The notes: generated by a model not told the origin, from the letters alone. A stretch of DNA of 37,833 nucleotides from Micromonospora sp. AMSO31t (GCF_008868175.1 NZ_WBKT01000047.1:1-37833), one strand, 5' to 3'; positions 9,138 to 17,882 are shown, counted from the first letter of the stretch. Program-made: numbers and translations.

Positions 9138-9171
9138 GAGGGCGCGCCGGCCACCCGGTCGGCGCGCCCTC
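9138..9171. terminator. Bidirectional terminator hairpin
   Basis: A perfect 12-bp inverted repeat (GAGGGCGCGCCG and its complement) with a 10-nt loop, between the convergent surface-protein and serine-hydrolase genes. It can serve both strands. Confidence 0.8.
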
Positions 9172-9174
9172 GCC

Positions 9175-10095
9175 TCACTTCAGGGCCGCCTCCACCAGCG
9201 CGAAGTCGACCTCGGCCTGGTTGGTCAGCAGCACCACGCGGCGGTCCGAGTCGGGGAACCAGGCGGCGAAGGCCTTGTAGCCGCCGTTGTCCCCGGAGTG
9301 GTGGACCGCCCGCTCCCCGGCCAGCGGGCCGACGAAGCAGCCGTATCCGTACGCCTCGCCGGGACGGCCGGTGGGCGCGTGCGGGGTGATCATCGTGGCC
9401 ACGGCGGCCGGCCCCAGCAGCCGCCCCCGGCGCGACACGTCGAGCCAGGTGAGCAGGTCCACCCCGGTGCACCAGACGTCCCCGGCGCCGACGTTCACCG
9501 TGTCCAGGTCCCAGGACGGTACCGGCCGGCCACCCTCGTGCCCCGTCGCCACGTCGCCCCGCCCGGCGGCGGCACCGGCGAAGCTGCCCGTCATGCCGAG
9601 CGGCGCGAAGACCTCGTCGGCGAGGAACGCGGCGTACGGGCGGTCGGCCGCCCGCTCGACGGCCCGGGCCAGCAGGACGTAGGCCGGGCTGCTGTAGTGC
9701 CAGGAGGCGTTGGGTGCGAACAGCGGCGGCAGCTTGGCGAACGCGGCCAGCAACTCGTCCGGCTCGACCGGCGCGGCCAGGTCGATCATCGGGTAGTCGT
9801 CCCAGTGGCCCAGGCCCGAGGTGTGGGTGAGCAGGTGGTGCAGGGTGATCCCGGACCAGGCGGACGGCGGGCGGGGCAGCCAGCGGTTGACCGGATCGTC
9901 CAGGCGTAACGCACCCCGCCCGGCGAGGAGCAGCACCGCGGCGGCCGTCATCTGCTTGCTGATCGAGGCGATCTGGAACCGGGTCGCCCGGGTGCAGGAG
10001 GACTCGGCATCGGCCTGGCCGGCGACCCGCTCCACCTGGAGGTCGTCGCCCCGGGCCACCAGAAGGACACCACGGTCGAGGGAAGGAGTGGGCAT
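9175..10095 (-). CDS. Beta-lactamase-family serine hydrolase
   Basis: A 306-residue protein of the penicillin-binding-protein-like/class C beta-lactamase fold (Pfam Beta-lactamase family), a group covering esterases, D-aminopeptidases and peptidases as well as beta-lactamases. The nucleophile motif is S44-I-S-K47. The second motif is Y134-S135-S136 in place of YxN, and the third is H266-S267-G268 (HxG in place of KTG), which fits an esterase or peptidase rather than a true beta-lactamase. There is no signal peptide, so it looks cytoplasmic. The ATG has no Shine-Dalgarno; a TAGGCT hexamer 6 nt upstream suggests a leaderless mRNA. It stands alone, convergent with the surface-protein gene. Confidence 0.9.
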   Translation of the reverse strand: MPTPSLDRGVLLVARGDDLQVERVAGQADAESSCTRATRFQIASISKQMTAAAVLLLAGRGALRLDDPVNRWLPRPPSAWSGITLHHLLTHTSGLGHWDDYPMIDLAAPVEPDELLAAFAKLPPLFAPNASWHYSSPAYVLLARAVERAADRPYAAFLADEVFAPLGMTGSFAGAAAGRGDVATGHEGGRPVPSWDLDTVNVGAGDVWCTGVDLLTWLDVSRRGRLLGPAAVATMITPHAPTGRPGEAYGYGCFVGPLAGERAVHHSGDNGGYKAFAAWFPDSDRRVVLLTNQAEVDFALVEAALK

Positions 10096-10101
10096 CGCCC
10101 G

Positions 10102-10107
10102 AGCCTA
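10102..10107 (-). promoter_or_regulatory. Leaderless -10 element, serine hydrolase
   Basis: TAGGCT on the minus strand, exactly 6 nt before the ATG, so transcription would start at or next to the start codon. Confidence 0.55.
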
Positions 10108-10141
10108 GGCCCGGCCGGTCGTCCGGTGGGGACCCGGCCGG

Positions 10142-12343
10142 TCAGCCCTTCTCCAGATATTCGGCCCGCTCCTCGTCGACCAGGGCCGCGACCGAGGCGG
10201 CCAGCGCCGGGTGCCGGGCCAGCTCCGGATCCTCCTCGACCAGGGCGATCGCCTCGGCCCGGGCGTCCCGGATCAGGTCGGTGTCGCGCAGCAGCGACAG
10301 CAGGCGCAGGTGGGACCGGCGGCCGGACTGGGTCGCGCCCAGCACGTCGCCCTCCCGGCGCTGTTCCAGGTCCAGCTCGGCGAGCTTGAACCCGTCGGTG
10401 GTGGAGGCGACGGCGTCGAGGCGTTCCCGGGCCGAGGAGCCCTCCATCGCCTCGCTGACCAGCAGGCAGAGGCCGGCGGCCGAGCCCCGGCCCACCCGGC
10501 CGCGCAGCTGGTGCAGCTGGGAGACGCCGAACCGGTCGGCGTCCAGCACGATCATCACGGTGGCGTTGGGCACGTTGACCCCCACCTCGACCACCGTGGT
10601 CGCCACCAGCACGTCGAGGTCGCCGGCGGCGAACGAGCGCATCACCGAGTCCTTCTCGTCGGCCGGCAGCCGCCCGTGCAGCACCCCGATCCGCAGCCCG
10701 TGCAGCGGCCCCTCGGCGAGCAGCGGGGCCACCTCGGTCACCGCGAGCGGGGGTCGGCGGCCGTTGTCGTCCTCGCGGGGCGCCTCCTCGTCCGAGGCCG
10801 GACCCTCACCGATGCGAGGGCACACCACGTACGCCTGGTGTCCCTTGCCGACCTCCTCGCGCAGCCGGCGCCAGGCCCGGTCGAGGAAGGCGGGCTTCTC
10901 GGCGGCCGGCACCACGTGGGAGGCGATCGGCGAGCGGCCCTGCGGCAGCTGGGACAGGGTGGAGATCTCCAGGTCGCCGTAGACGGTCATGGCGACCGTG
11001 CGCGGGATCGGGGTGGCGGTCATGACGAGCACGTGGGGCGGCTGGTCGGCCTTGGCCCGCAGGGCGTCCCGCTGCTCCACGCCGAACCGGTGCTGCTCGT
11101 CGACCACCACGAGCCCCAGGTCGGCGAAGTCGACCCCCTCGTAGAGCAGGGCGTGGGTGCCGAGCACGATGCCGGCCCGCCCCTCGGCCACCTCGGTGAG
11201 GGCCCGGCGGCGGGCGGCCGCGCCCAGCGAGCCGGTGACCAGCTCCACCCGGGTGGCGTCGTCGGCGGCGCCAAGCTCACCGGCCCGGGCGAGCGGGCCG
11301 AGCAGGTCGAGCATGCCCCGGTGGTGCTGGGCGGCGAGCACCTCGGTCGGGGCGAGCAGCGCGGCCTGCCCGCCGGCGTCGACGACCTGGAGCATGGCCC
11401 GCAGCGCGACGACCGTCTTGCCGGAGCCCACCTCGCCCTGGAGCAGCCGGTGCATCGGGTGCGCGGTGGCCAGGTCGGCGGCGATCTCCCGGCCGACGGC
11501 CTGCTGGCCGGAGGTCAGCTCGTAGGGCAGCCGGGCGTCGAACGCGTCGAGCAGGCCGCCCGGCTTCGCCGGCCGGGCCTTCGCCGGCCAGGCCGCGGCC
11601 CGGTGCTTGCGCTGCACCAGGGTGAGCTGCACGGCGAACGCCTCGTCCCACTTGAGCCGGCGGCGTGCTGTGTAGAGCTCCTCCTTGCTGGTCGGCCGGT
11701 GGATCTCGCGCAGCGCGGCGCCGATGCCGACCAGGTTGCGGCTGGCCCGCACGGTGGCCGGCAGCGGATCCTCCGGCGGGGTGAACGTGTCCAGCACCAC
11801 CCGCACGCAGCGGGCGATCACCCAGGTCGGCACGGCCGCCGCGGCCGGGTAGACCGGGATGAGCGCCCCGGCGAACTCCTCGACCTCCTCGTTGGCCGCC
11901 GCCTCGCCGTCGCCGCCCTCGCCGAGCAGCACGTATTCCGGGCCGTTGAGCTGCCGCTTGCCCCGGAACTCGGTGACCTTGCCGGCGAACAGCCCCCAGC
12001 GGCCGGGGCGCAGCTCCCGCTCCCGCCACGCCTGGTTGCCGAAGAAGGTGCAGGTGAGCACCCCGCCGGAGCCGTCGCCGACGGTGACCTCCAGCAGGTT
12101 GCCCCGGCGCTGCCGCATCGGCCGGACCGCGGTGCGCTGCACCTGGGCCAGCACGGTGACCTGCTCCCCCACGTCCAGCGAGCGGATGTCGGTGTGCTCG
12201 CCGCGCTCGTCGTAGCGGCGGGGGAAGTGGTAGATCAGGTCGCCGGCCGTGTGCAGGTCGAGGTGGCTCGCCAGGGCCTTGGCCGTGCGCTCCCCGACCA
12301 GCTTCTTGAGCGGGGTGTCCACGGTGGCCGGTTCGCTCGTCAT
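10142..12343 (-). CDS. recG: ATP-dependent DNA helicase RecG
   Basis: A branched-DNA helicase that remodels stalled forks and Holliday junctions. It has 733 residues, full length. The N-terminal wedge (OB-fold) domain covers about residues 50-200. Helicase motifs follow in order: Walker A GEVGSGKT, the DEQH box VVDEQHRFGVEQRDAL, ATPIPRT, and the C-terminal TTVVEVGVNVPNAT and QLRGRVGRG motifs, then the TRG-type end. The ATG start overlaps the stop of the DAK2 gene by 4 bp (ATGA). The DAK2-recG pair is conserved across actinobacteria. An acidic insertion (about residues 520-540, SDEEAPREDDNG) sits between helicase motifs. Confidence 0.97.
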   Translation of the reverse strand: MTSEPATVDTPLKKLVGERTAKALASHLDLHTAGDLIYHFPRRYDERGEHTDIRSLDVGEQVTVLAQVQRTAVRPMRQRRGNLLEVTVGDGSGGVLTCTFFGNQAWRERELRPGRWGLFAGKVTEFRGKRQLNGPEYVLLGEGGDGEAAANEEVEEFAGALIPVYPAAAAVPTWVIARCVRVVLDTFTPPEDPLPATVRASRNLVGIGAALREIHRPTSKEELYTARRRLKWDEAFAVQLTLVQRKHRAAAWPAKARPAKPGGLLDAFDARLPYELTSGQQAVGREIAADLATAHPMHRLLQGEVGSGKTVVALRAMLQVVDAGGQAALLAPTEVLAAQHHRGMLDLLGPLARAGELGAADDATRVELVTGSLGAAARRRALTEVAEGRAGIVLGTHALLYEGVDFADLGLVVVDEQHRFGVEQRDALRAKADQPPHVLVMTATPIPRTVAMTVYGDLEISTLSQLPQGRSPIASHVVPAAEKPAFLDRAWRRLREEVGKGHQAYVVCPRIGEGPASDEEAPREDDNGRRPPLAVTEVAPLLAEGPLHGLRIGVLHGRLPADEKDSVMRSFAAGDLDVLVATTVVEVGVNVPNATVMIVLDADRFGVSQLHQLRGRVGRGSAAGLCLLVSEAMEGSSARERLDAVASTTDGFKLAELDLEQRREGDVLGATQSGRRSHLRLLSLLRDTDLIRDARAEAIALVEEDPELARHPALAASVAALVDEERAEYLEKG

Positions 12344-13950
12344 TCGACCCCCAGCAGGAGCGGATAGTGCGGCTGCCCGCCCTCGTACGCCTGCACCTCG
12401 ACGAACGGCCAGGACCGCTCGACGTGCTCGCGGACGCGGTCGGCCAGCCCGGCGGGGGCGTCCGCCCCGCAGAGCAGGGTGACCAGCTCGCCGCCGCCGC
12501 CGAGCATCCGGTCGACCACGGCGGTGCAGGTGCCGAGCAGGTCGGTGCCGATGAGGTGCACCTCGCCCTCGACGAGCGCCAGCACGTCGCCCGGCCGGCA
12601 CGGCCCGGCCACGGTGAGCGCCTCCCTGCTCGCGTGGCAGACCTCGGCGTAGCGGCAGGCGCCGGCGGCCTCGGCCATGGCGATGACGTCGTCCTCGAAG
12701 CGCCGCTTCGGGTCCCGCACGGCGAGGGCGGCGAGGGCCTGCACCGGGGACCGGGTGGGCACCACGCTCACCTTCACCCCGAGCCCGTGCGCCTCCCGGG
12801 CGGCGGCGCTCGCCACCGACTGGGTGTTGGGGTCGTTGGGCAGCACCACCACCCGGGCGGCGCCCGTGGCCCGGATCGCGTCGAGCAGCTCGCCGGTGGA
12901 CGGGTTGGCCGGCACCACGGTGGCGCCCTCGGCGCCGAGCAGCTCGGCGATGCCGGCGCCGGTGGCCACCACCACGGCGGCCCGGCCGTCGGGCCGCGCC
13001 GCCGGGGGCGCCGGCGCCGGAGCCGCCTGGTCGGCGAACCGGGTCACCGTGATCCGGTGCGGCCTTCCGGCCACCACGCCGGCCTCGACGGCCGCCCCGA
13101 CGTCGTTGACGTGCACGTGCACGTTCCATGTTCCGCTGTCGCCGACGATCACCAGGGAGTCGCCGAGGGCGTCCAGCTCGCCGCGCAGCCGGGCCACCGC
13201 CTCGTCGGTGGCGTCGAGCAGGTACTGCACCTCGTAGGCGTACGCCGGGGACCCGGTCTCCCGGACGGCGGTGGCGGGCACGCGGGCCGCGGGCGGCGCG
13301 GACGCCGGCTGCCGCGGGCTCTCCCCGGTGACCACCTCGACCAGCGCGTCGAGCAGGAGGCAGAGGCCACGCCCGCCGGCGTCGACCACGCCGGCCCGGG
13401 CGAGCGCGGGCAACTGCTCGGGGGTACGCGCCAGCGCGCGGGCCGCCTCGCCGGCCGCCGCCCGGGCCACCGCGCGCAGGTCGTCGGTGTCCGCCCGCTC
13501 GGCCGCGCGGGCGGCGGCGGCGACCACGCTGAGCAGGGTGCCCTCGACCGGGTGGGCGACCGCGGCGTAGGCGGCGGTGGTGGCGTCGGCCAGCGCGGCG
13601 GCGAGGTGCCGGCCGCGGACCGCCGGCGCGGCGGCGAGCGCGTCGGCGAAGGCGCGCAGGATCTGCGAGAGGATCACCCCGGAGTTGCCCCGCGCCCCCA
13701 GCAGCGCGCCCCGGGCCATGAGCCGCAGGGCGTGGCCGTGCGGGGTGTGCCCGTCGTCGGGGAGGGTGTCCAGGTCCATGGCGAGGGCCTGCTGGGCCGA
13801 GGTGAGGGTGAGCACCAGGTTGGTGCCGGTGTCGCCGTCGGGGACCGGGTAGACGTTGAGCTCGTCGATCTCGCCCTGGTGGCGCTGGAGGGCGGCCAGT
13901 CCGCTCGCGCACCAGCGGCGCACCGCGGCGGCGTCGAGGGTGTCCAGCAC
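12340..13950 (-). CDS. DAK2 (DhaL)-domain protein, FakA/YloV-like
   Basis: A 536-residue protein with an N-terminal DhaL/DAK2 nucleotide-binding domain (metal-binding YPVPDGDTGTN at about 34-44, and RGNSGVILSQ further on), a middle domain and a C-terminal domain like the second half of FakA. In Firmicutes FakA phosphorylates fatty acids bound to FakB (DegV) proteins; no FakB is in this window. The usual annotation is dihydroxyacetone-kinase family. I chose the GTG at 13950, starting MLDTLDAAAVRRW, because TAGGCT lies 7 nt before it. A GTG at 13980 would add ten residues and lacks a ribosome site. It is coupled to recG by a 4-bp overlap. Confidence 0.88.
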   Translation of the reverse strand: MLDTLDAAAVRRWCASGLAALQRHQGEIDELNVYPVPDGDTGTNLVLTLTSAQQALAMDLDTLPDDGHTPHGHALRLMARGALLGARGNSGVILSQILRAFADALAAAPAVRGRHLAAALADATTAAYAAVAHPVEGTLLSVVAAAARAAERADTDDLRAVARAAAGEAARALARTPEQLPALARAGVVDAGGRGLCLLLDALVEVVTGESPRQPASAPPAARVPATAVRETGSPAYAYEVQYLLDATDEAVARLRGELDALGDSLVIVGDSGTWNVHVHVNDVGAAVEAGVVAGRPHRITVTRFADQAAPAPAPPAARPDGRAAVVVATGAGIAELLGAEGATVVPANPSTGELLDAIRATGAARVVVLPNDPNTQSVASAAAREAHGLGVKVSVVPTRSPVQALAALAVRDPKRRFEDDVIAMAEAAGACRYAEVCHASREALTVAGPCRPGDVLALVEGEVHLIGTDLLGTCTAVVDRMLGGGGELVTLLCGADAPAGLADRVREHVERSWPFVEVQAYEGGQPHYPLLLGVE

Positions 13951-13957
13951 GTCGGGA

Positions 13958-13963
13958 AGCCTA
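13958..13963 (-). promoter_or_regulatory. Leaderless -10 element, DAK2-recG operon
   Basis: TAGGCT on the minus strand, 7 nt before the GTG chosen as the start. This is the same hexamer as the serine hydrolase promoter. Confidence 0.5.
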
Positions 13964-14089
13964 CTGGCGCGGACCGACACCCGCCGGGGCCGGCCACTTC
14001 CGGCCGGCGTGTCCGGGACGGCCCGGGGACCGGCCCGTCACCCGCCGGCCGTCCCCGCAGGTACGCTGGGCCGGTCCCGACCGGGCCGG

Positions 14090-14120
14090 TTGGGCGTCCC
14101 GGCCTGTCATCGGGTAACCT
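14090..14120 (+). promoter_or_regulatory. Candidate rpmB promoter with palindrome
   Basis: TTGGGC (14090-14095), 19 bp, TAACCT (14115-14120). The -10 runs into a perfect 14-bp palindrome (AACCTGGCCAGGTT, 14116-14129) covering the expected transcription start, which could be an operator. The leader would be about 55-60 nt and ends in AGGAG. Confidence 0.4.
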
Positions 14121-14184
14121 GGCCAGGTTGCCCGGGCTGCGCCTGGCGGCGACCTCATGAACGTTTCAATCCCAGGAGTATCCC

Positions 14185-14376
14185 GTGGCTAGCGTGTGCG
14201 ACGTCTGTGGCAAGGGGCCGGGCTTCGGCCACAACGTGTCCCACTCGCACCGGCGGACCAACCGCCGCTGGAACCCGAACATCCAGTCGGTGCGTACCCC
14301 GGCCGGTGGCGGCACCACCAAGAAGTTGCAGGTCTGCACCTCGTGCATCAAGGCCGGCAAGGTCACCCGCGCCTGA
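14185..14376 (+). CDS. rpmB: 50S ribosomal protein L28
   Basis: A 63-residue large-subunit protein, [15 protein letters not shown] at the start. C5, C8, C51 and C54 form the zinc-binding (C+) version of L28, used under zinc-replete conditions in actinobacteria that also carry a cysteine-free copy. The GTG start has AGGAG 6 nt upstream. It is transcribed away from the DAK2-recG operon and ends before a strong hairpin. Confidence 0.97.
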   Translation: MASVCDVCGKGPGFGHNVSHSHRRTNRRWNPNIQSVRTPAGGGTTKKLQVCTSCIKAGKVTRA

Positions 14377-14408
14377 CGCGGTAGCACCCCTTCACTGCTT
14401 CGCCGGAT

Positions 14409-14435
14409 GCCGGCGGACCCCTCGGGTCCGCCGGC
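14409..14435 (+). terminator. rpmB terminator
   Basis: A perfect 12-bp stem (GCCGGCGGACCC and its complement) with a 3-nt loop, 32 nt after the rpmB stop, followed by TTCTGTCGTGT. Confidence 0.8.
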
Positions 14436-14560
14436 TTCTGTCGTGTCCGCCGTCCTCCGCTGACGCGTCGCCGACCGTCCGGTGACCGGCCGCGCCGCCC
14501 CGGTTAGGGTGCTGCTGCGCCGGCCGTCCGTTCCGGCGCCACGCGTGGGAGGTACGACCG

Positions 14561-15817
14561 GTGGAGCTGGACCTGGGGCGGGAGCAGCTGGTGGTGATCG
14601 GCGGGTCGTTCGGCTCGCTGCGCTGGTTCGACCAGGAGCTGCCGCCCGGCAGCGTGGTCCTGGTCGAGGAGCCGGATGTGATCCGCCGCCGCGGCCTGGA
14701 CCGTTTCGTCGCCGGGTTGTCGATGGTCGCCCGGCTCGTGCCGGCCGAGTACCAGACCGGGTTCGACGCCGACGCCCTGCTCGCCCGGGAGCCCGACCTC
14801 GCCGGTGCGCGACTGGTCCTGCCCGGCCTGGAGTACGCGGTCGGCGCCGCCGCCCGACTGGCCGACCGGCTCGGTCTGCCCGGCGCCGGGGTGGCCGCCG
14901 CCGACGTCTTCTCCGACAAGCACCGGATGCGGCTGCTCGCCGCTGCCACCGGCCTGGCCAACCCGGCGTACGAGCTGGTCGACGACCCGGCGCGGGCGGC
15001 GGAGTTCGCCCGGGCGCACGATGGCCGGTGCGTGCTCAAGCCCACCCGCCGCTCCGGCAGCCTCGGCGTGCAGCTGGTGAGCGACCCGGCGGAGATCGCC
15101 GGGCGCTGGGCGGCCAGCGCCGCCCCGCCGGAGCCGGCCGAGACCACCGAGCGCGGCCTGCCCACCGGGGTCCTGGTGGAGGAGCTGCTGGTCGGTTCGG
15201 AGCACAGCGTCGAACTGCTGGTCGCCGAGGGCGAGACGATCTTCGCCAACGTCACGGACAAGCGGATCGCCGGCGGCCGGTACCCGGTGGAGACCGGGCA
15301 CACCGTGCCGTCCGCGCTGCCGGGGCCGGAGCAGGGGGCGCTGCGGGACGCGGCGGTCCGGCTCGCCGAGGCGGCCGGCTTCGGCAGCGGGATGCTGCAC
15401 AGCGAATGGATCATGGTCGGCGGGGTGCCGACGCTTGTCGAGTGCGCCGCCCGGATGCCGGGCGACATGATCACCGCGCTGGTCTCGATCGCCTACGAGG
15501 TCGACTTCATCGAGGCGTACCTGCGCGTGCTGCGCGGCGAGCGGCCCGCCCTGCCGGCCCGGCCGACCGGCGCGGCGGCCGTCGAGTTCCTGATCGCCCC
15601 GCAGGGCCGGGTCACCGCGGTGGACGGCCGGCGCGCCGCCCTGCGGGTGCCGGGCGTGCTCGACGTGCAGGTCGAGGCGAAGGTCGGGGACCACGTGCCG
15701 GAGCTGCTCTCCTCGGCGCACCGCAGCGGGCACCTGCTGGCCTGGGGCGCCACCCCCACCGAGGCGGAGTGCGCCGCCCGCAAGGCCGCCGGCGAGATCC
15801 GGATCACCGCCGGCTGA
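14561..15817 (+). CDS. ATP-grasp ligase of unknown substrate
   Basis: A 418-residue ATP-grasp protein resembling the L-amino-acid ligase / carbamoyl-phosphate-synthase-like group. Visible parts are an N-terminal Rossmann-like preATP region (LVVIGGSFGSLRWFD), the ATP-grasp core with the Lys motif (CVLKPTRRSGSLGVQLV), the EELLVGSEHSVELLV strand, the metal-binding ECAARMPGD motif and a C-terminal domain common in dipeptide ligases. The GTG start has GGGAGG 8 nt upstream. It forms an acyl-phosphate on a carboxylate and joins an amine; which ones cannot be told. It is flanked by rpmB and a convergent GNAT gene, so it is not visibly part of a pathway. Confidence 0.85.
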   Translation: MELDLGREQLVVIGGSFGSLRWFDQELPPGSVVLVEEPDVIRRRGLDRFVAGLSMVARLVPAEYQTGFDADALLAREPDLAGARLVLPGLEYAVGAAARLADRLGLPGAGVAAADVFSDKHRMRLLAAATGLANPAYELVDDPARAAEFARAHDGRCVLKPTRRSGSLGVQLVSDPAEIAGRWAASAAPPEPAETTERGLPTGVLVEELLVGSEHSVELLVAEGETIFANVTDKRIAGGRYPVETGHTVPSALPGPEQGALRDAAVRLAEAAGFGSGMLHSEWIMVGGVPTLVECAARMPGDMITALVSIAYEVDFIEAYLRVLRGERPALPARPTGAAAVEFLIAPQGRVTAVDGRRAALRVPGVLDVQVEAKVGDHVPELLSSAHRSGHLLAWGATPTEAECAARKAAGEIRITAG

Positions 15818-15820
15818 CGG

Positions 15821-16282
15821 TCAGAGGGTGCGGCCGTAGGAGAGGCAGCCCGGGGCGTCCTGGTAGAAGCCGAAGTTCGGGATCCGCTCGTAGCCGGCCG
15901 AGGCGTACATGGCCAGCGCCTCGGGCTGCTTGTCGCCGCACTCCAGGATGATCCGCTTGCGGCCGTGCTCCCGGGCGGACCGCTCGACGGCCGCGAGCAC
16001 CGCGCGGGCCACGCCCCGGCCCCGGGCGGCCGGCGCCGTGTACATCCGCTTCAGCTCGGCCGTGTCGTCGCCGTGGCTGCGCCAGCCCCCGCAGCCCACC
16101 GGCTCCCCGTCGAGGTAGGCGACCAGGAAGGTGCCGGCCGGCGGCTCGAACTCGCCCGCGTCGACCGGCGTGTCGTCGCCGCTGCCGCCGTACCGCTGGC
16201 CGAGGTCGGCCAGGGCCGCCCGGATCAACGCCTGCGACTCGGGCGCGTCGAAGCGCCGCGCCCGGATCTCGATCTCACTCAC
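15821..16282 (-). CDS. GNAT-family N-acetyltransferase
   Basis: A 153-residue GNAT acetyltransferase. The acetyl-CoA-binding motif A reads ARGRGVARAVLAAVE (R-x-x-G-x-A type) near residues 85-100, followed by the LECGDKQPEALAMYASAGYE segment that closes the fold. The substrate is unknown. The GTG has no Shine-Dalgarno; TACCCT lies 7 nt upstream. Its stop is only 3 nt from the end of the convergent ATP-grasp gene, leaving no room for a separate terminator. Confidence 0.9.
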   Translation of the reverse strand: MSEIEIRARRFDAPESQALIRAALADLGQRYGGSGDDTPVDAGEFEPPAGTFLVAYLDGEPVGCGGWRSHGDDTAELKRMYTAPAARGRGVARAVLAAVERSAREHGRKRIILECGDKQPEALAMYASAGYERIPNFGFYQDAPGCLSYGRTL

Positions 16283-16289
16283 GGTATGC

Positions 16290-16295
16290 AGGGTA
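16290..16295 (-). promoter_or_regulatory. Leaderless -10 element, GNAT gene
   Basis: TACCCT on the minus strand, 7 nt before the GTG start. It lies just beyond the stop of the frameshifted sigma-partner gene. Confidence 0.45.
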
Positions 16296-16346
16296 CGACC
16301 GCGGCCGGCCCCGATCGGGAGCCGGCCGTCCCCGTTCGGTCGTACG

Positions 16347-17301
16347 TCACTCGGTCCGGTTGGTGTCCGGCACCACGGCGAACGTCCAGAGGGTCTGCGA
16401 AACCGTGGGAGGTGCGCCGCCCGGCGCTGGTGTGCCGGACACCGACCGCTGCCTCCGGTGACCGGCGGCCCGGCCGCTGCGCTGGTCGAAGAGGATCGCG
16501 GTCAGGTCTCCGTTCATGGACTTCAGCCCCACGGCCCAGCAGCGCCGGCCGTCGACGGTGACCTCGGACGCGACGAGCCCGGGCAGGCCGGCGATCACCT
16601 GGTAGAGCGCGACCCGTAGTTCGGGCGAGAGCCGCGGTTCGGCGCGCGACAGCAGGGCCCAGAGCTGGACGACCGGCTGCCACTCCCGCCCCGGTCTGAC
16701 GGTCAGACCGCCGTACGTCACCTCGTCGAGCCGGGCCCGCAACGCCTTGGGCTCGGTCGGCAGACTCGCCAGGAAGCGCGGAGTCGGGAAGGTGGGATCC
16801 CCACCGGCGGCCACGATGTTCCGGTTGTCCTCCGCCGTGCTGCCTGGTTCGTCGGGGCCGTCGACCGAGGTGTCGGCCCCGTCCGTTCGCACCCGCAGGG
16901 GCATCAGCGTCTGGCCGTCGAACCAGGTCTCCACACTCCCGGGCACCCCCCGGCTGCGGCCGCTGGCCGTTCTCGGCCCGGACGTACAGGAGCTGGCCCG
17001 GTGGGATCTCGACCGGGCGGATCCGGGCGGCCTCGTCGATCAGCCGGTCCATCACCCGCTGCGGGTTCAACGGCGCGGGCGGCTTCCGGTCGGGGCTGAG
17101 CACCGTCACCCCGCCCACCACGAGCGCGGCGACCGCGGCGGCGGCGGTCACCGGCGCCAGCCAGCGCCGCGACCGCAGCCGCCGGTCGGAAAGCCGTCGA
17201 ACGACCAGGTGCCAGGTACGGCTGACCGACTCGTCGGTCGGTTCCGGCAGGCCGGGGGGAAGCTCCCGGACCGCGACCAGATCGGGGTCGAAGCGGCTCA
17301 T
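16347..17301 (-). pseudogene. CU044_5270-family membrane protein, frameshifted
   Basis: The partner gene of the ECF sigma factor, broken by one extra base. From the ATG at 17301 the frame gives a cytoplasmic N-terminus, a membrane helix (about residues 47-68) and the family segment PLNPQRVMDRLIDEAARIRP to LLYVRAENGQRPQPG. At a run of six G on the coding strand (plus-strand C run 16946-16951) the family sequence continues in the next frame, PGSVETWFDGQTLMPLRV to the stop at 16347. With five G the protein would be a continuous 317 residues. Unshifted, the frame stays open to 16279 as a nonsense Arg-rich tail. The start overlaps the sigma gene by 4 bp. It may be a sequencing error, a phase-variable tract or a true pseudogene. 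The family's function is unknown; an anti-sigma-like sensor role is inference. Confidence 0.8.
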
Positions 17302-17837
17302 CGGGCGACTCCTTCGGCGGCCAGGGCGGCCCGGACCTTGGTGCGGGCGCGATGGAGGGCGGACTGGACCGAGCCCAGCGGGATGTCGAGAGCGGCGGCG
17401 ATCTCGGCGTACTCCAGCTCGGCGACGGCGTAGAGCAGCAGCACATCGCGCTGCCGTCGGGGCAGCCCGGCCAGGACGCCGGCCAGCCGCGCCACGGTGC
17501 GCTCGCCGTCGATCCGCTCGGCGGTACGCCGGGAGGGGCCCTCGGTCTCGCTCTCGGCCCGGGCTGCCAGCCGCAGTGCGCGGACCTCCACCCGCCGGTG
17601 CCGGCGCAGCAGGTTGGTGGCGATGCCGTAGAGCCACGGCAGCAGTTCGCCCCGGCTGCTGTCGTACCGGTCGCGGTGCTCGTGGGCCAGCAGGAACGTC
17701 TCGGCCACGACGTCCTCGGCGAGCTGCGGGCCGACCCTGCGGCTGCAGTACCGCAGCAACTCCCGGGCGTACCGGTCGAAGAGCCCCGCCAGGTCCGCGG
17801 GATCCGCCCCGGAGGCGGCTGTCGTGGGCACGGTCAT
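17298..17837 (-). CDS. ECF-type RNA polymerase sigma factor
   Basis: A 179-residue sigma-70-family factor with only regions 2 and 4. Region 2 runs from LFDRYARELLRYCSRRVG to WLYGIATNLLRRHRR (about 19-81), region 4 from LAGLPRRQRDVLLLYAVAELEYAEIAAALDI to the helix-turn-helix SVQSALHRARTKVR (about 125-172). It directs transcription of an unknown regulon. The next gene, overlapping by 4 bp, is a CU044_5270-family membrane protein, a pairing common in actinobacteria. That partner has no zinc anti-sigma motif. The ATG has AGTAGGGG just upstream. Confidence 0.93.
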   Translation of the reverse strand: MTVPTTAASGADPADLAGLFDRYARELLRYCSRRVGPQLAEDVVAETFLLAHEHRDRYDSSRGELLPWLYGIATNLLRRHRRVEVRALRLAARAESETEGPSRRTAERIDGERTVARLAGVLAGLPRRQRDVLLLYAVAELEYAEIAAALDIPLGSVQSALHRARTKVRAALAAEGVAR

Positions 17838-17882
17838 ACCCCTACTTGCCGGCTGGCCGCCGTCATGTTCCCGCCGGATGGT

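Noticed and set aside
9175..10095. A beta-lactam resistance gene
   Set aside because: The third motif is HSG rather than KTG, the second is YSS, and there is no signal peptide, so an esterase or peptidase is more likely.
10142..13912. A 1256-residue open frame joining recG to an Arg-rich N-terminal part
   Set aside because: The upstream part is the DAK2 gene read in the wrong frame; recG has its own ATG at 12343 overlapping the DAK2 stop.
16279..17637. A 452-residue continuous frame covering the sigma partner
   Set aside because: Only the stretch from 17301 to about 16950 is family-like; before and after it is out-of-frame translation, revealing a frameshift rather than a new protein.
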